A DNA stretch of 64,000 bases, from assembly GCF_037126465.1 (NCBI RefSeq), contig NC_088202.1:89880160-89944159 (forward strand), read 5' to 3'. This DNA is from Ornithodoros turicata. Taxonomy: Eukaryota; Arthropoda; Arachnida; Ixodida; Argasidae. The notes beneath the pieces were generated by a model. It was not told where the DNA came from, ran no database searches, and saw only the letters and a program-made list of their open reading frames with translations. This document shows positions 43,935 through 55,200 of the stretch, one piece after another. Made by a program: the position numbers and the translations under genes. Positions within the stretch are counted from its first letter, which is position 1. Every line of letters starts with the position of its first letter.

Positions 43935-45010
43935 GCCTCGTCATGCTCGATGCCTTTCTTGCTGGTGTTGTTACCCTAGAATCTTATTTCTTGCAGGCCA
44001 AATTTGCACATTTCTGCGTTGAGCGTGATTCCCGCTGTTTCTGCTGCTACTGGCCGCCCTTTTGGATCTGCCCTCGGAGAGCCCCAAATGAGAACATCGT
44101 CAATGTAGACTTGCACTCCCTGCCGCCCATCGAAAACCTGTGGCATTTGTTGTTGAAAAACCAGAGCTGAGTAGAGTTGAAAAGGTAGTCTGAGAAACTG
44201 ATAACGTCCAAACGGTGTAGCAAATGTACAGATCTTTGATGTTTCTTTCTCAAGTGGAAGCTGATAGAGCCCACTAGTGGCATCAAGCCTGCTAAAAAAA
44301 AAAAAAAAACAATTGGCGACTTCTCGTTCATTAGTTCTGTTTCTATGTCTTCCCGTCGTGGGAGCTGAAAATGTTCGCGCTTTATCCTTTTGTTGATCAG
44401 CCTTGGGTCAATGCACAGACGAAGACTACCGTTTTGCTTGGTGACTATCGCCAATGGGCTGACCACGTCGGTTCTGGAACCATCGTAATTATGCCTTTAT
44501 CCACCATCCGCTGCAGTTTTTCCTTGAGGGGAGCTCGAAGAGCACATGGAACACACCCCACTGCCTGCACCACTGATTGGAAACCTTCTTTGAGCACTAT
44601 ATGACAATGTCTCCACGCTTTGCCTAGTCCTTTGAATAGGTTCGGCCATTCAGATAGGACCTGGTTTCTGAGGCTGCCTGTAACTTCGGCTACACGCTTG
44701 ACCAAGCAAAACATTTCACTAGACTACATTCCCAAGAGTGCCTGCCTCCCTCCCTCTTCCTTACTTCACTACGAAGAAGTAAAGAAATTACATTTGGCTC
44801 CTGAGAGTCTATGATATGCGCACTTTCCCACGGTGCTGTATACGATTCCCTTACTGGAGTTATAGAGTGTCGAAGCGTTAGGAAACAATCTCTTATGTCC
44901 TCAAAAGTTGCAGTCCATGGAGAGTGGCATCAAATTTGCTTCTGCACGTTTGGGTGTCGACTTTCAGTTGAAGTTCCTGTCCACCGATCTATAGGCAAAC
45001 CTTCTCAAAA
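43935..45010 (-). pseudogene. Decayed Ty3-type protease and reverse transcriptase
   Basis: On the minus strand a frameshifted aspartic-protease region (LKVDT, then AEANLMPLS in another frame, about 44980-44900) precedes reverse transcriptase. That begins with LRAPLKEKLQRMVDKGII, then NGSLRLCIDPRLINKRIKREHF (seen in two overlapping parts at about 44440-44360). An A-rich slip of about 16 bases follows at 44295-44310. The frame then changes to QVYIDDVLIWG (YIDD box, near 44106-44095). Several stops and indels break the frame. No LTR or duplication was found. Confidence 0.8.
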
Positions 45011-46356
45011 GCCGGATATCTTTGCGACTCCTGTACCCTTGCACATCATTGACAGACCCGCCTCTCTTGCACTGGCTTACGTCCTCTCATTACCTATTCC
45101 ACGCTTGCAGCTGCTTGGTCCCGCGTTGCTCTGTCAGTTCGGCTGACTTATCAATTCCTTTCTCTGCCGTCGCATCCCTGCTCCTGCACAAAGTTTAAAT
45201 AAGTCAAGAATATTGTCCAGGGGCAGGGATGCGACGGCACGGGAGATAGTAGAGGCTTACCATATGAGAAAACTGGGTGAAAAAATGTATAAGTGACACG
45301 TCGATATACTTGCACAAGATTGAAATGATCTTTCTGGAAGGGTGACAAGAGATAAACTTGTTGCTTGATTGCAGACACCGGTCTGAACCCGTGTGATCCT
45401 CTTTTGCTTCTTTGAACCTTTATATCTTCGGCTGATGCCAAATAAAGTTAGTTGTATGTAAGTGCTCGTCCCATACATTTTCTCAGTGGTCGCTGTTCTT
45501 AGCGCTATCTTCTGTACTGCACATGTTATACTTGTTGCGGAAAGCGCTGCAGCCAAAAGGAAAAAAGTAAGGGGGGACTTCATCGCTCCTATAAAAGCAG
45601 GAAACAAACACCAGGCCCACCTTTACAGGCATAAAAAATCTCGGCTTTACCACAAACAGTCTTCAACGTTTCGCGCTCGATAAAGAGACATGAACTAACA
45701 CTTTCCCCCTAATGATCTCGACACGGATAAAGGCATGCGTTGCGCAGCGCCGCTTTCGTCCGTGAGGTTTTCAGTGCAGCTGACGCACCCAAAAAGATCG
45801 TCGCAATTATTGCACTCACAGCTCGATAATTAACTAGCTGTCCGCTACAAACAAGGCCAAGCATGCTTCGTTAGAGCTGCACATAGGGCGTGGAGCGCTG
45901 GATAGTTGAGACAGCGCTAATACGCGTCTGGGTTCCTACAGCTTCATTAACTAACCAGAGGATAGGTTTTTAAACGAAAGAAATAGCCATGCTACGGATA
46001 GCTATTTTTAATGGCTAAATTGTCTATTTCGGTGGAGGATCAGTCTGGAAAACTGCGCGGAAGCTATTCTGAATTCATATTTCAAATGGTCTGGTACGTC
46101 CACAGAAGATGGCGACTCCTAACCTTAAGCAGGAATGAAGGCATGCATGCACATAACCTTCCGGTACAAAGTAGAAACTTTGTGCGTATCATAACGTGAG
46201 CCTCAACTGAAGAATTTCACCCATCAGAACGGTAGCGATAGCGGCAATACATGGGCAAGTGTCCGGTTTGAAGTACCGCACACATCAGGGCAGCCCAGTC
46301 ACAGAGTTATCTTATTCGCTCACTGACTGGATAGATAGGGTACTTCGATAATCCCA
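45011..46356. other. No gene seen
   Basis: An inverted pair TGCCGTCGCATCCCTGC and complement lies at 45166-45182 and 45222-45238. Otherwise there is nothing recognisable. Confidence 0.4.
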
Positions 46357-46364
46357 CTATCAAC

Positions 46365-47001
46365 CAGTGGTGGCCAGTATTTAACTACATGTAGTTAAAC
46401 TACTAGTTAAACTGATTGTAGTTAAAAAGTAGTTATCAACTACTTGCAGAAATGTACTGGCAACTACTAGTTAAACTACTATTTTAAGTAGTTAACTACA
46501 GTAGTTAGGTTACAGAAGGCGCAAACTACTTCCGATTTTGCCGCAAGCTTTACGGCACGATTGTGCTTCCGACTTTTACCTTGAGCTACTTGTTTGATGA
46601 GAACGGAGGTGCAGAGCAAGTCGTGCATCTGTACTAAATCTTCACTTTTAATGCTTATGTCCAGTGAAGCGTCATTTGCTGTGAAGTAATTCTGCAACTT
46701 AGTTTATCGCGTAGGCACAGAAAGAATCCCGCCGCAAGCTTTGTATTTGACTGTCGTAGCAGTGGCTTGAGCCAAAGTTCCGTGTGATTCATATTTAGGT
46801 GTCCAAGAACACTACAAGGGATTGGTGTTGATGGACAAAGTTAAGTAGTTACAGATGTAGTTAAACTACATTGCAGTAGTTAAAGAAGTAGTTTTAACTG
46901 CTCCCCTGAAAAGTAGTTGAACTACTAGTTAAACTACTCCATCGCGAAGTAGTTAGTAGTTATAGTTAAACTACTGTAGAAGTAGTTAGTGGTCATCACT
47001 G
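46365..47001. mobile_element. hAT-type MITE of TAGTTAAACTA units (637 bp)
   Basis: The ends CAGTGGTGGCCAGTA and TGGTCATCACTG are inverted with few mismatches. The 8-bp duplication CTATCAAC is exact at 46357-46364 and 47002-47009. Both subterminal zones are built of repeats of GTAGTTAAACTA. The middle (about 46510-46850) is unique and non-coding. Confidence 0.88.
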
Positions 47002-47009
47002 CTATCAAC

Positions 47010-47449
47010 GTTCCTGTAAACCTCTTTTCGTCAGCCAAATTTGAAGGGTTCGGTTGTTTCCCCCTGACTATACAAATAAACGTCAAGTGCCTATCTTGTG
47101 CCAAGTTTCATACCCAAAGTTTCCATTGAAATTACCCTTTTGACCCTCGATAAACAACCAGCACGATGATCAGTGTTCGGAGATCAATACAAACACATTG
47201 AAATAAATTGGTAAGAAACGCTAGGATTACTTCTGAATGTGCTAGCTTGGAAACAACTTTGGCATAGGCACCTTGCGCCTCGCCCTCTTTCGGTTCGCTT
47301 ATTTATTGATGATCTAACCTTAACTTTTATTTCAAATTGACATATTCAGAACAGCTGACATCAGTATACGAGGCGGCCCAGAGATAAATCAGAATCATCT
47401 CGCATGCATGGCACGGTACAACATCTACGACTCAATCTATAAGAACGAC
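47010..47449. other. No gene seen
   Basis: Unassigned sequence between the hAT-type MITE and a SINE. Confidence 0.35.
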
Positions 47450-47630
47450 ACGTCTGAGTCCCGGCCGACGCTCGTTCATATTGGCTAGCTAGCCGCATCT
47501 CTCTACGTCGCAACAAGCAGTGCATGAAAGATTGAAATACCGCTGTCGTCGAAGAAGCCAGACAGCAGCGGGGATCGAACCACAGACCTCTCGGTTGCCG
47601 GTCGAGTGCACCAACCACTACGGGGGGGCT
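47450..47630 (-). mobile_element. tRNA-derived SINE copy (type C)
   Basis: On the minus strand: GTAGTGGTTGGTGCACTC resembles an A-box and GGTTCGATCCC (about 47570-47580) is a B-box at tRNA-like spacing. A body of about 110 bp follows. A poly-C/G run precedes the head. The 3' end is not clear. Confidence 0.55.
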
Positions 47631-48122
47631 AATTCATGTAGTCATATTCATTTCTTTGTGTTTCACCTTTCATGGTCTTAGGTCTCTTGAGGCTTGTATT
47701 GTGAACGCAGAAGAAATATAATTCTTGTAGCACTAAGCATAAAAAACTGAGAGAGTTGTGTCTGTCCCTTCGTGTTCCCTAGTCCCGGGGTTTTTACATT
47801 ATGCATAAAAAACATTATACGATAGCGTTTAATTATGACGTCCGTACTCCGAGACACTTGGCTAACAATGCTGAACAAATTGTGAACAATGCTGAACAAC
47901 CAGGCTCAGTTTAATTCGAGCTCGCGTCCTCCCACACCGCTCGAACTGGCTATTTCTTTGCACTTGCTTCGAATTAAAACTAATTTCCCTGACCAAGTTA
48001 CTGATTATCAGGGAACGATGCAACTCCTCACGTGGCAGAGCGATATACTTATGGATACGTTTCAATGAAATAATGGTACCGTGATGTTACGCGTAAGGTA
48101 TGTCTGCCTATAGTATGGCGAC

Positions 48123-48324
48123 ATGTTGCACGTGCCGCAGGGTAGGGCTTTTTCGAGGATAATTTCGACCACCTGGGGTTCTTTTGACGTGCGTCGGAAA
48201 TGTCCGATACACGGGGCTGGAAGCAATGTTTACCTCCCCCATGTAACTCCCCCCCTCGGCCGGGATCGAACCCGCGATCGTGAGCTCAGCAAGCCAACAC
48301 GTTACCATTATATCGGCCCTCATG
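48123..48324 (-). mobile_element. tRNA-derived SINE copy (type B)
   Basis: The minus strand starts GGGCCGATATAATGGTAACG (A-box like) and has a GGTTCGATCCC B-box near 48262-48272. A body shared with 60441-60630 follows (AAGAACC, CGTCAAAA-like words and the GTGCCGCAGGGTAGG complement). Confidence 0.6.
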
Positions 48325-49311
48325 GTCTGCTTCAGGTGAGAAATCAGGAAGGTTAGTTGAATAAAGAGAAATACAAAGGTACCTGAGTGTTCCCTTTTTC
48401 GCCCATTCCAGGGGAGTACTCCAACTTATCACTGTGGGAGAAAGAAAACAAAGAGCGATGCAAAATAAGGAAGGTGTTGCAAAACGAGCCTCCATAACAG
48501 GTGCAAGCAATTCGTTTAGAAGCACACAGGGAAATAACGAAACAAATAAAGGCGAAAAATGTAACCCATAGGTGCAACTGAAAAGAAAAAAAAAAGCGTA
48601 AAAAAAGCACCGAGCTTGTGGCAAAGATCCATAACGGAGAACCCGAGATGGACACGATAAGACAAGAGACAGAACTTGTTCGTGTGCATTCTCTTTGCCG
48701 TCACTGTAGAGTCGGGTTTTTCGTTATGGATATAAGCAAGACAGCATGTTTGTAGAGGTAATCAAAAGGTCATAAAAATGAAATACATTATCGCGAGAGA
48801 AGCAATGGAGGCAAACTGATACGACTACATGACGTGCAGTTCTACCGATACGTACTGCCTTTGCTGCACTAATTTCTGCTTCGCACAGTCGAAGTTATAC
48901 ACTGTCACAGCAAGTCTGGTTGCGATGAAAAAATGTAATCCTTCAAAACTGAGCCCCTCCGTATGCAGTTGGGAACTTCCGTCTCCAATGAGCTCGTCAG
49001 CGTGTTCAGCATGCTGACGACCAGTGTGACACTACAAGCTTGAAGAGTACAAGGCACGCCGAGGTAGCACCTGGCGTCTGTACGACCGGTTGACGACGGT
49101 AAACATTCACAGGCATTCTCATAATTCTGATAACAGTTAATCTATGTGCTACAGACACAAAAACGCATATGTATGCAAACCGTTACAGGTGCACAAAAAG
49201 GGGCGTCAATTCGGCGACACTTTTACGAACGACGAACATTTATGCTTTTGTCGCGCTTTTAGGACTCACTTAAACTCGGTAATATGTGTAGACATCAACG
49301 GGAGTAATTAG
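48325..49311. other. No gene confirmed
   Basis: This is downstream (minus strand) of the candidate first exon at 49638-49427, so further exons might lie here. I could not recognise any. Open frames at 48286-48700 are low-information. Confidence 0.3.
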
Positions 49312-49426
49312 TCACAGAAACCGACAGCGGTAACCATATCTGGCAACGCGTCTCTTGTCATGTAGCCCTTCGGTAGACCGCCGTGGGAACACGTGTCTAT
49401 TGGCGCGCTTTCTGTGCTCTACATAC

Positions 49427-49638
49427 ATGTAGTCGCCTGGTGGTGGCTCATCCCCCGATGACACTCTGTCCCTCATTAGCGGTGACGGCGTGGGGGTCGT
49501 CATGGGTCGCCCCGAGCCCATGGGAGCACCCTCCGCCTCCAGGACTGCAGCCTGGGAGTCGGGCCTCCCGTCCCCGAGCAGCCGCTGCGGCCGCTCACAC
49601 GGACAACGCGAACAGCACGCGCTAAGGCTCGTACCCAT
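49427..49638 (-). CDS. Candidate first coding exon, N-myristoylation motif
   Basis: From the ATG at 49638 (context GAGGAGGATGGG) the frame gives 70 codons plus two bases before a strong GTATGT donor (49426-49421). If unspliced, the frame runs on to 49312. The start MGTSLSACCSRCPC fits an N-myristoylation site (Gly2, Ser6) with Cys8, Cys9, Cys12 and Cys14 as possible palmitoylation sites. A Gly/Pro/Ser-rich disordered stretch follows. The exon is GC- and CpG-rich, unlike its surroundings. A TATA-like CATATATAG (minus strand) lies near 49937-49929 upstream. I do not recognise the family, and no downstream exon was found, so this could still be a chance frame in a GC-rich promoter region. Confidence 0.4.
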
Positions 49639-49639
49639 C

Positions 49640-50987
49640 CTCCTCCTCTTCCTCTTTAATTTAACGCGGCTTTTATTTCATAGCAACCCGAGGTAATGAG
49701 AGCACACTGTCAGTGTAAAGCAGAGTTCACAAAACTTCCAAAGATATTTAGTATGGAAGCATTCGAAGAAACGCTTTTCTTGCTAGGTTCATTGCTTGCT
49801 AATGTCGCTTTGGTGGTTAGCAGGACATCGTTTCAGTCTAGCGTAACGGTTTACCCACTGCACGGTGGACATCGTTGTCTGTTACGTAAGCGTGAGTGCA
49901 GCGAACGGGCGCAATACCGCTCAGAGCACTATATATGGGGGATACGTTTAGGATGCTTTGTGACGGGCTGAAGCTTCAGTGGGTCTATAGGTACCACGGT
50001 TCAATAAGCACTCATGTAAACGCGTGACACGCCCCACTGATCTTGGATTTCATTTCGGAAGTGCACTTCGTCGCCTGAAAAAGGAGAATAATTGACGGCG
50101 AGCAGTGGACCGCAGCCATGTACACATTCTTCGTCGAGTGAGGACAATGCCTGTCGGCCAGTGTCAATGTTGAGACCTTTGTAGCAGAAAGTAATAATAG
50201 GTGGGCATGGGCATAAGCTTTATGTGCAGTTGCAATTGTGTCGAGTAGTCAGCGAAGGAAACCGATAAACAGAAATGCATGGCTGCTCCCAATGAGCTGT
50301 TCACATGATTTTTTTGCGCGGACTACCGTTACGTTGCGATGACCTGAGCACAGTTAAAATGTGACCGTCATCGACCATTCCGTGGTCTTCAGAGAGTAGC
50401 GAAGTTCCTTTAATTGGAATGGGATTGGGTAGAAAATAAATCGATAGTCTTCCTCTTTGTTTGCATCCATCTTTCATTTCTCGGTGGCAGGCATTGCAGT
50501 GTCTTTTGGTCGTCACGTTCAGGCTGTGATGACTGCGTGACACTCTGCTTAAATCTTGCTTGAATGACATACGTAGCATTGACATTGACCTACGTGTACA
50601 TGGTGAACGTGAAAACAACTTGTTTTGTGGACGTCCCTCGAGAAATACAAAAGGTCCACAGTGACAGCATACAGTTAACAGGCGGCTTATATTCAACAGG
50701 CGATTTCTAACAGACCACCGAATAACAACCTGAAGAACCCAACTGCAGTCCCTTCTAATCGCGTTCCCTGCTGAAATAAATCTGAGCAGATATTTCATCG
50801 CGGGTGCTAAATTGAAGAACATACGTATTTGGAAGCCAGTGAGATAATAGAGGTAAGAAATTACCAGTTCTCGACATTGCCTGTCACGCCTTATTAGAAT
50901 GAACATTACACCGCACCACATGTTGGAGGCCCAGTTGGTTGCCCACCCGGCTGAATGGCGTTAGCACGTGCTGCTACCTAACCCAAT
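49640..50987. other. No gene confirmed; possible promoter near 49930
   Basis: A TATATA-containing stretch at 49929-49937 may serve the 49638 candidate. A 206-codon minus-strand frame (50921-50301) has no recognisable domain and an unremarkable Ser/Arg-rich composition. Confidence 0.3.
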
Positions 50988-50997
50988 AAGGTGCTGT

Positions 50998-51113
50998 ATT
51001 CCCCTGTCCCCCACTCCTTCCTGGTGTCCTCTCTCCATCTGTCCACGTCTGTACGCCGCTCATAGCCACAGTTGCTTCGCGGCGTTAACACGAAATAATA
51101 ATAATAATTAAAA
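50998..51113 (+). mobile_element. 5'-truncated SINE (type A) with 10-bp TSD
   Basis: It is the 3' part of the 57125 SINE: CCCCTGTCCCCCACTCC through GCTTCGCGGCG, then an A/T-rich tail. It is flanked by the exact duplication AAGGTGCTGT (50988-50997, 51114-51123). The 5' truncation is what LINE-driven target-primed insertion produces. Confidence 0.85.
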
Positions 51114-51760
51114 AAGGTGCTGTGAGACCCGTCCGCCCTATTGTCCGTCTCCGTATTTCGCTGTGCGGGTCTCAATTTTCCTTTGAGTCGGTGTGTATCG
51201 CTCTCAGTACCTCCCCTTCAAGAATCTGGACACACAGGGCCAGGAGTTACGCCGGAGAAAGGTTCGAGGATGTGTTGGCTACCACGATTACACATTACAG
51301 CTCAATTCGGGCATTACGGTAGTCCTATTTGCACTGACCACACTGCCGTTGTTTCATAGTCGTGCAACCCCACTGACAAGGCCACTGAACTACTTGTGAC
51401 GGAGCTAGAATCGTAGAGAACTTGCGCAACCGGCAGGATGGACATTGTTAGTGGATATAGTGGCACAAAAAGTGAACATAAGTGTGAAAAAGAAATTGGC
51501 TCACATGTTCTCATTCCACTGCCGCTGTGGTGTACCGGCTGACACCGACCCCGACCTTGCGTCCATACAAACAAACGAACTGACGTCGTTACATATTACG
51601 TAGGCGTCGTATTCCGACATTGGGCTCTTGCGTTCTTTGGGCACACAGGGGAGCGGAAGAAAATAACTCTATCAAAAATCACAGGACTGTTACGGTTGGG
51701 TAACGTTGAATTTCGGCGACGGCACCATCGTCATTGGGCCGTCATTTTAACCTTCCAGTT

Positions 51761-52276
51761 CTAGTCGAAGCAGTGTATGGCAAGCCAACGGCAGCGCTGT
51801 GAGATCATTCTTGAACCCCAAGCGATCGCGCACTGAGCAACTGTATACCGAAATGGATTTTTCCCGATTTGCCTAGTGAAGCCCTTCGTGGCTCCTTCGG
51901 CTTTCGCTTGCCTCTGACGCCTCTTTGCCTCCGCTTCGGCGGCACGAACTGCATGGTCTTGCCGCTGAGCAACCGAAGGAAGAGGGGGAGTTGGTGATGG
52001 ATCATGCCGCAACACTGCAGCACTCAGACAGGACGACGTCGTTTTAACCCCCTTCATCCTGTCTGAGTGCTGCGGTACGTGTTGCGACATGACTTGCCGC
52101 TGAATCCGCCTTGCCTCTGCTTCGGCTGCACGCACGTTGGGATCATGACATCGCACTCTCTTGTTGGCGGCCTCAGTGGCGCTACTAGCTGGGTCTTCGC
52201 GATTTCTGCGTTTCCGTTCGCGTTGTCGTGCCCTCCGCAAAGCTCCGTGTCCGTCAGCAGGAGCCGGTATCTCCAT
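51761..52276 (-). CDS. Ala/Glu/Arg-rich repeat ORF, probably transposon-related
   Basis: A 171-codon frame beginning MEIPAPADGHGALRRARQRE. It repeats a basic helical module: VRAAEAEARRIQRQ and VRAAEAEAKRRQRQ, each preceded by a (H/Q)D(P/H) turn. That resembles the 23-residue STPR-type DNA-binding repeats known from arthropod proteins. After the repeats comes GKNPFRYTVAQCAIAW, which resembles the NPF...C..C segment that follows such repeats in some arthropod Helitron-like proteins. Both likenesses are from memory of the families. An inverted repeat (52009-52070) sits between the two modules. The frame is short, so it is probably a decayed fragment. Confidence 0.4.
   Translation of the reverse strand: MEIPAPADGHGALRRARQRERKRRNREDPASSATEAANKRVRCHDPNVRAAEAEARRIQRQVMSQHVPQHSDRMKGVKTTSSCLSAAVLRHDPSPTPPLPSVAQRQDHAVRAAEAEAKRRQRQAKAEGATKGFTRQIGKNPFRYTVAQCAIAWGSRMISQRCRWLAIHCFD
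52009..52070. repeat. Inverted repeat, 17-bp arms
   Basis: GCAGCACTCAGACAGGA and its exact complement flank a loop of about 28 nt. It lies inside the Ala/Glu/Arg-rich frame, which stays open across it. Confidence 0.8.
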
Positions 52277-55200
52277 GGCGTCTGAAGCAGAATCACTAAG
52301 GGTGTTTTTTTTTTACTCAAGCGCCATGCTAACATTGTCCCCGTCGTTACTAATACTGTGTTCGCTTTTCCTTCTGCGGACGACGCCGACGCCGCGATCT
52401 CGGGAAACGATAGAGGCACTAACAGCTGTCGCTGAAAAACTTTTCTAAGACATTTTTTTTCTTCTCACTTCATTTCTTTCCTCTATCTTGACTTGCCTCT
52501 CAAATGCACTGTTACAGACACCACAGGTACAGACGGATATCTGCGTAACAGACGCACCGATATCATCAATGCAATATACGTACATTACTCTGGCGGCTTG
52601 TGGGCAACTCCGTATACTCCTGATGACGGGCGAACTTCCCGTCGGTACAACGGGTGGCTGTACATCCAACATGTTCACTCTGCCGCACTATACACAGAGG
52701 GACTATATCGCTCCTGCACAAGCTCACTACTCGACAGCCGTTAGAGAGACACTGCCTGGACGGGATGACCTACTGCCGCAAACGGGTCAATGGAGAGAAG
52801 TCAATGGTGGCCTGTCACGGCCCGCGGGCGGAGCAGCTCCATCACTGTTATAATATTTATACAGAGCAGCTTGCTTGTTTCTTTTCGTCGAAAGCATATC
52901 GCCAGTCGGTCAGAGCGGAGGAAAGTTGTTTAGAATTGATGCAGATTGCAACCTACATCCAATGCTTGGAGGGATTGCGTGTTCGAGCCTTATAATGTTT
53001 GGGTTCTTCGGGGATGGGCTTCGGGGTGCACTCGATTACTTGGGTGATATAGGCTAAAAGAAAAATCGGATGAGGGCGATCCTTTATCGGTTTGCGAAGA
53101 GAGCGCGGTGAAGAAGGATGCTAGTATACCTTGAAGGACGTCGTAAGATGGCACAACATAAAGGATTATCACGGGTCGTTCTATAGGTGGTCAGATCCCC
53201 CCCCCCTCCCCAGTAAACAAAAAAACCGAATGCGATCCGCCGTGACGTAACGGAAAGTCGTCGCAGAGATATGCAGTAAATCACCGTCTATATACATTCT
53301 ACAGTGAAAATGTCAAACGATAGGACGTGGGTTAAGATTCTAGACGGACTCTGAAAAGACCCCGGACCAACTTCAGGACGATAGCGTTTCCTTCGTCGCG
53401 CACACACGCCATTCGAATCTGTGAGAAGTTTTCTGCTGAACAACATTGTTCCCAGTTACACTGTTCGAAGTTAGTTCACTATCATTTTCTTTAAGTTTAT
53501 TTCTCGTCCGTGTGCCCATAGAAGAGTAGCGGACGACAGAACAGTGCGCTCCTCGAACAGATTAGCGCTTACTCGAATCGCTACTAGTTGTTGGCGTCGG
53601 CCAACGTTCCAGTATGGTGCAAAAGACTCGCTGCGCGCGATTGTGACCTCAAGATCACCACGTGCAGAGAGTGAAACGTTTTTCAACGCCCTCCTCGCAA
53701 ACCATGCACTAACTAGGTGGCCTCCCAAAAATAATAGGAAAGAAGAAGAAAAAAAGAAGAAGAAGAAAACAAAAAAAAAAGACAGCAGCGTTATTATCAT
53801 ACTCGTGCCAGTAGCCCATGAGCACGACAGAAAACGTGGATCACCTTCATCACGTGGCGCATCTTAAGTAACTCTCCAGGGGCTCTTCGAAGAAGCTCAT
53901 TAGTTATATTGGCAGCAGGAAGAAGAGCCAGGTGAGATGTGGAAAAGGTGCCAATGCGAAAGAATGTCGTCCTTCCCGCAGGGGGTGGCACGGTTAACGA
54001 CTGTTTCGTATAATATTTTACCATTAGTGGGTTTGGCCGGATTTTGGCTTCAGGAAGAAGGCAGCGATGATACGCGCGCTATAGGCCCTGGGAGATGTCG
54101 CGTGCCGCTTTAGGTCCAGGATGATACAAGATGTCGCGCCTTGGACGGCTTATGTAGGGTACGCTTTGTATCGGCTCCAAGGCAAACGTCGCACACCTCC
54201 CTATGAATCTGGCTCAGGATGTGCGATCGCCGCCATGTCTGACAAACGGCTCCGTGCAACTCCGTAATAGTCACACCGCCACAACCACTACCTCGCAAAA
54301 GCAGCTGGCGAAAGCATGCGACAGAATGTTTTCGGCGTCTGGAGTGTCATAACAGGTGGTTGTCCGTGGAATAGACTCTGGGATACGCCTGGGATATGAT
54401 ACAGTGTGCAAATTTCCAGCTAAATTGCATTATACTGCAGTTCACGAAGTGTCGCCCACAGACAAGGTACATGCCATAGAGGGATTTGCCCCAGACTGGC
54501 TGGATCGAGGGCAATTCGAGGAACCCGTTCGAGTAGTTTGCGGTCGATATAAAAGGCAATTAGCGTCCGGAGCGGAATTTCTTATGAACCTCGCGGCTTC
54601 TCCTTCCACGTTTTAGAAGCGCATTTTCGTTTCTCCTTGCATGCTGAGTGATTTGGTGTAGAAAGCTTGTCGGTTGTAGAAGCCAACGTCTTAATATTTT
54701 AATTTCTATGCCTCCTGCGTACACAAGAAATTCTCAGCAGCTTTAGCGACAACCTAAAAAATTGCGTTATTGCTTGAGTGCGGAACAGTGTGCAATTGAA
54801 GTTTTGAAGAATTGCAAACTTTGTTTTGTTTTGTTTCTCTGTAGATGGGGCATTGTTACCTACACGAAGGGGAGAACTTAAAAACAGTATCTATTACTGT
54901 TTTCAAGATACGTTGGCGCCATATTCCCGATCGTCGTTCCACTATTTCTTCATTTATTTGTTGAACCGGTGCTCACCCACGTAATGAGGGCGTCCAAAAT
55001 TTAGATGAACCAGTAGCAAGACCCGAGGCAATGCCACAATCGTGCGATGCAAAAGCGTTTAACCCACTAACCCATCCTATACAGTTGGCAATACGAACCC
55101 ACTAACGAAATCGGCGAGAACACTTTTAATAGCCACAGCTCAATTAACGTCCATTGTGCAATCGCTCTGCGCATCTGTGGCCTTGCATGCAACGACCCAT

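Noticed and set aside
49383..49625. Plus-strand 80-codon frame opposite the candidate first exon
   Set aside because: Antisense shadow of the GC-rich minus-strand frame. Ala/Pro-rich with no initiation context or domain.
50301..50921. 206-codon minus-strand open frame
   Set aside because: The longest unexplained frame in the right part, but no domain, signal peptide or splice partner is seen. The length is possible by chance in this base composition.
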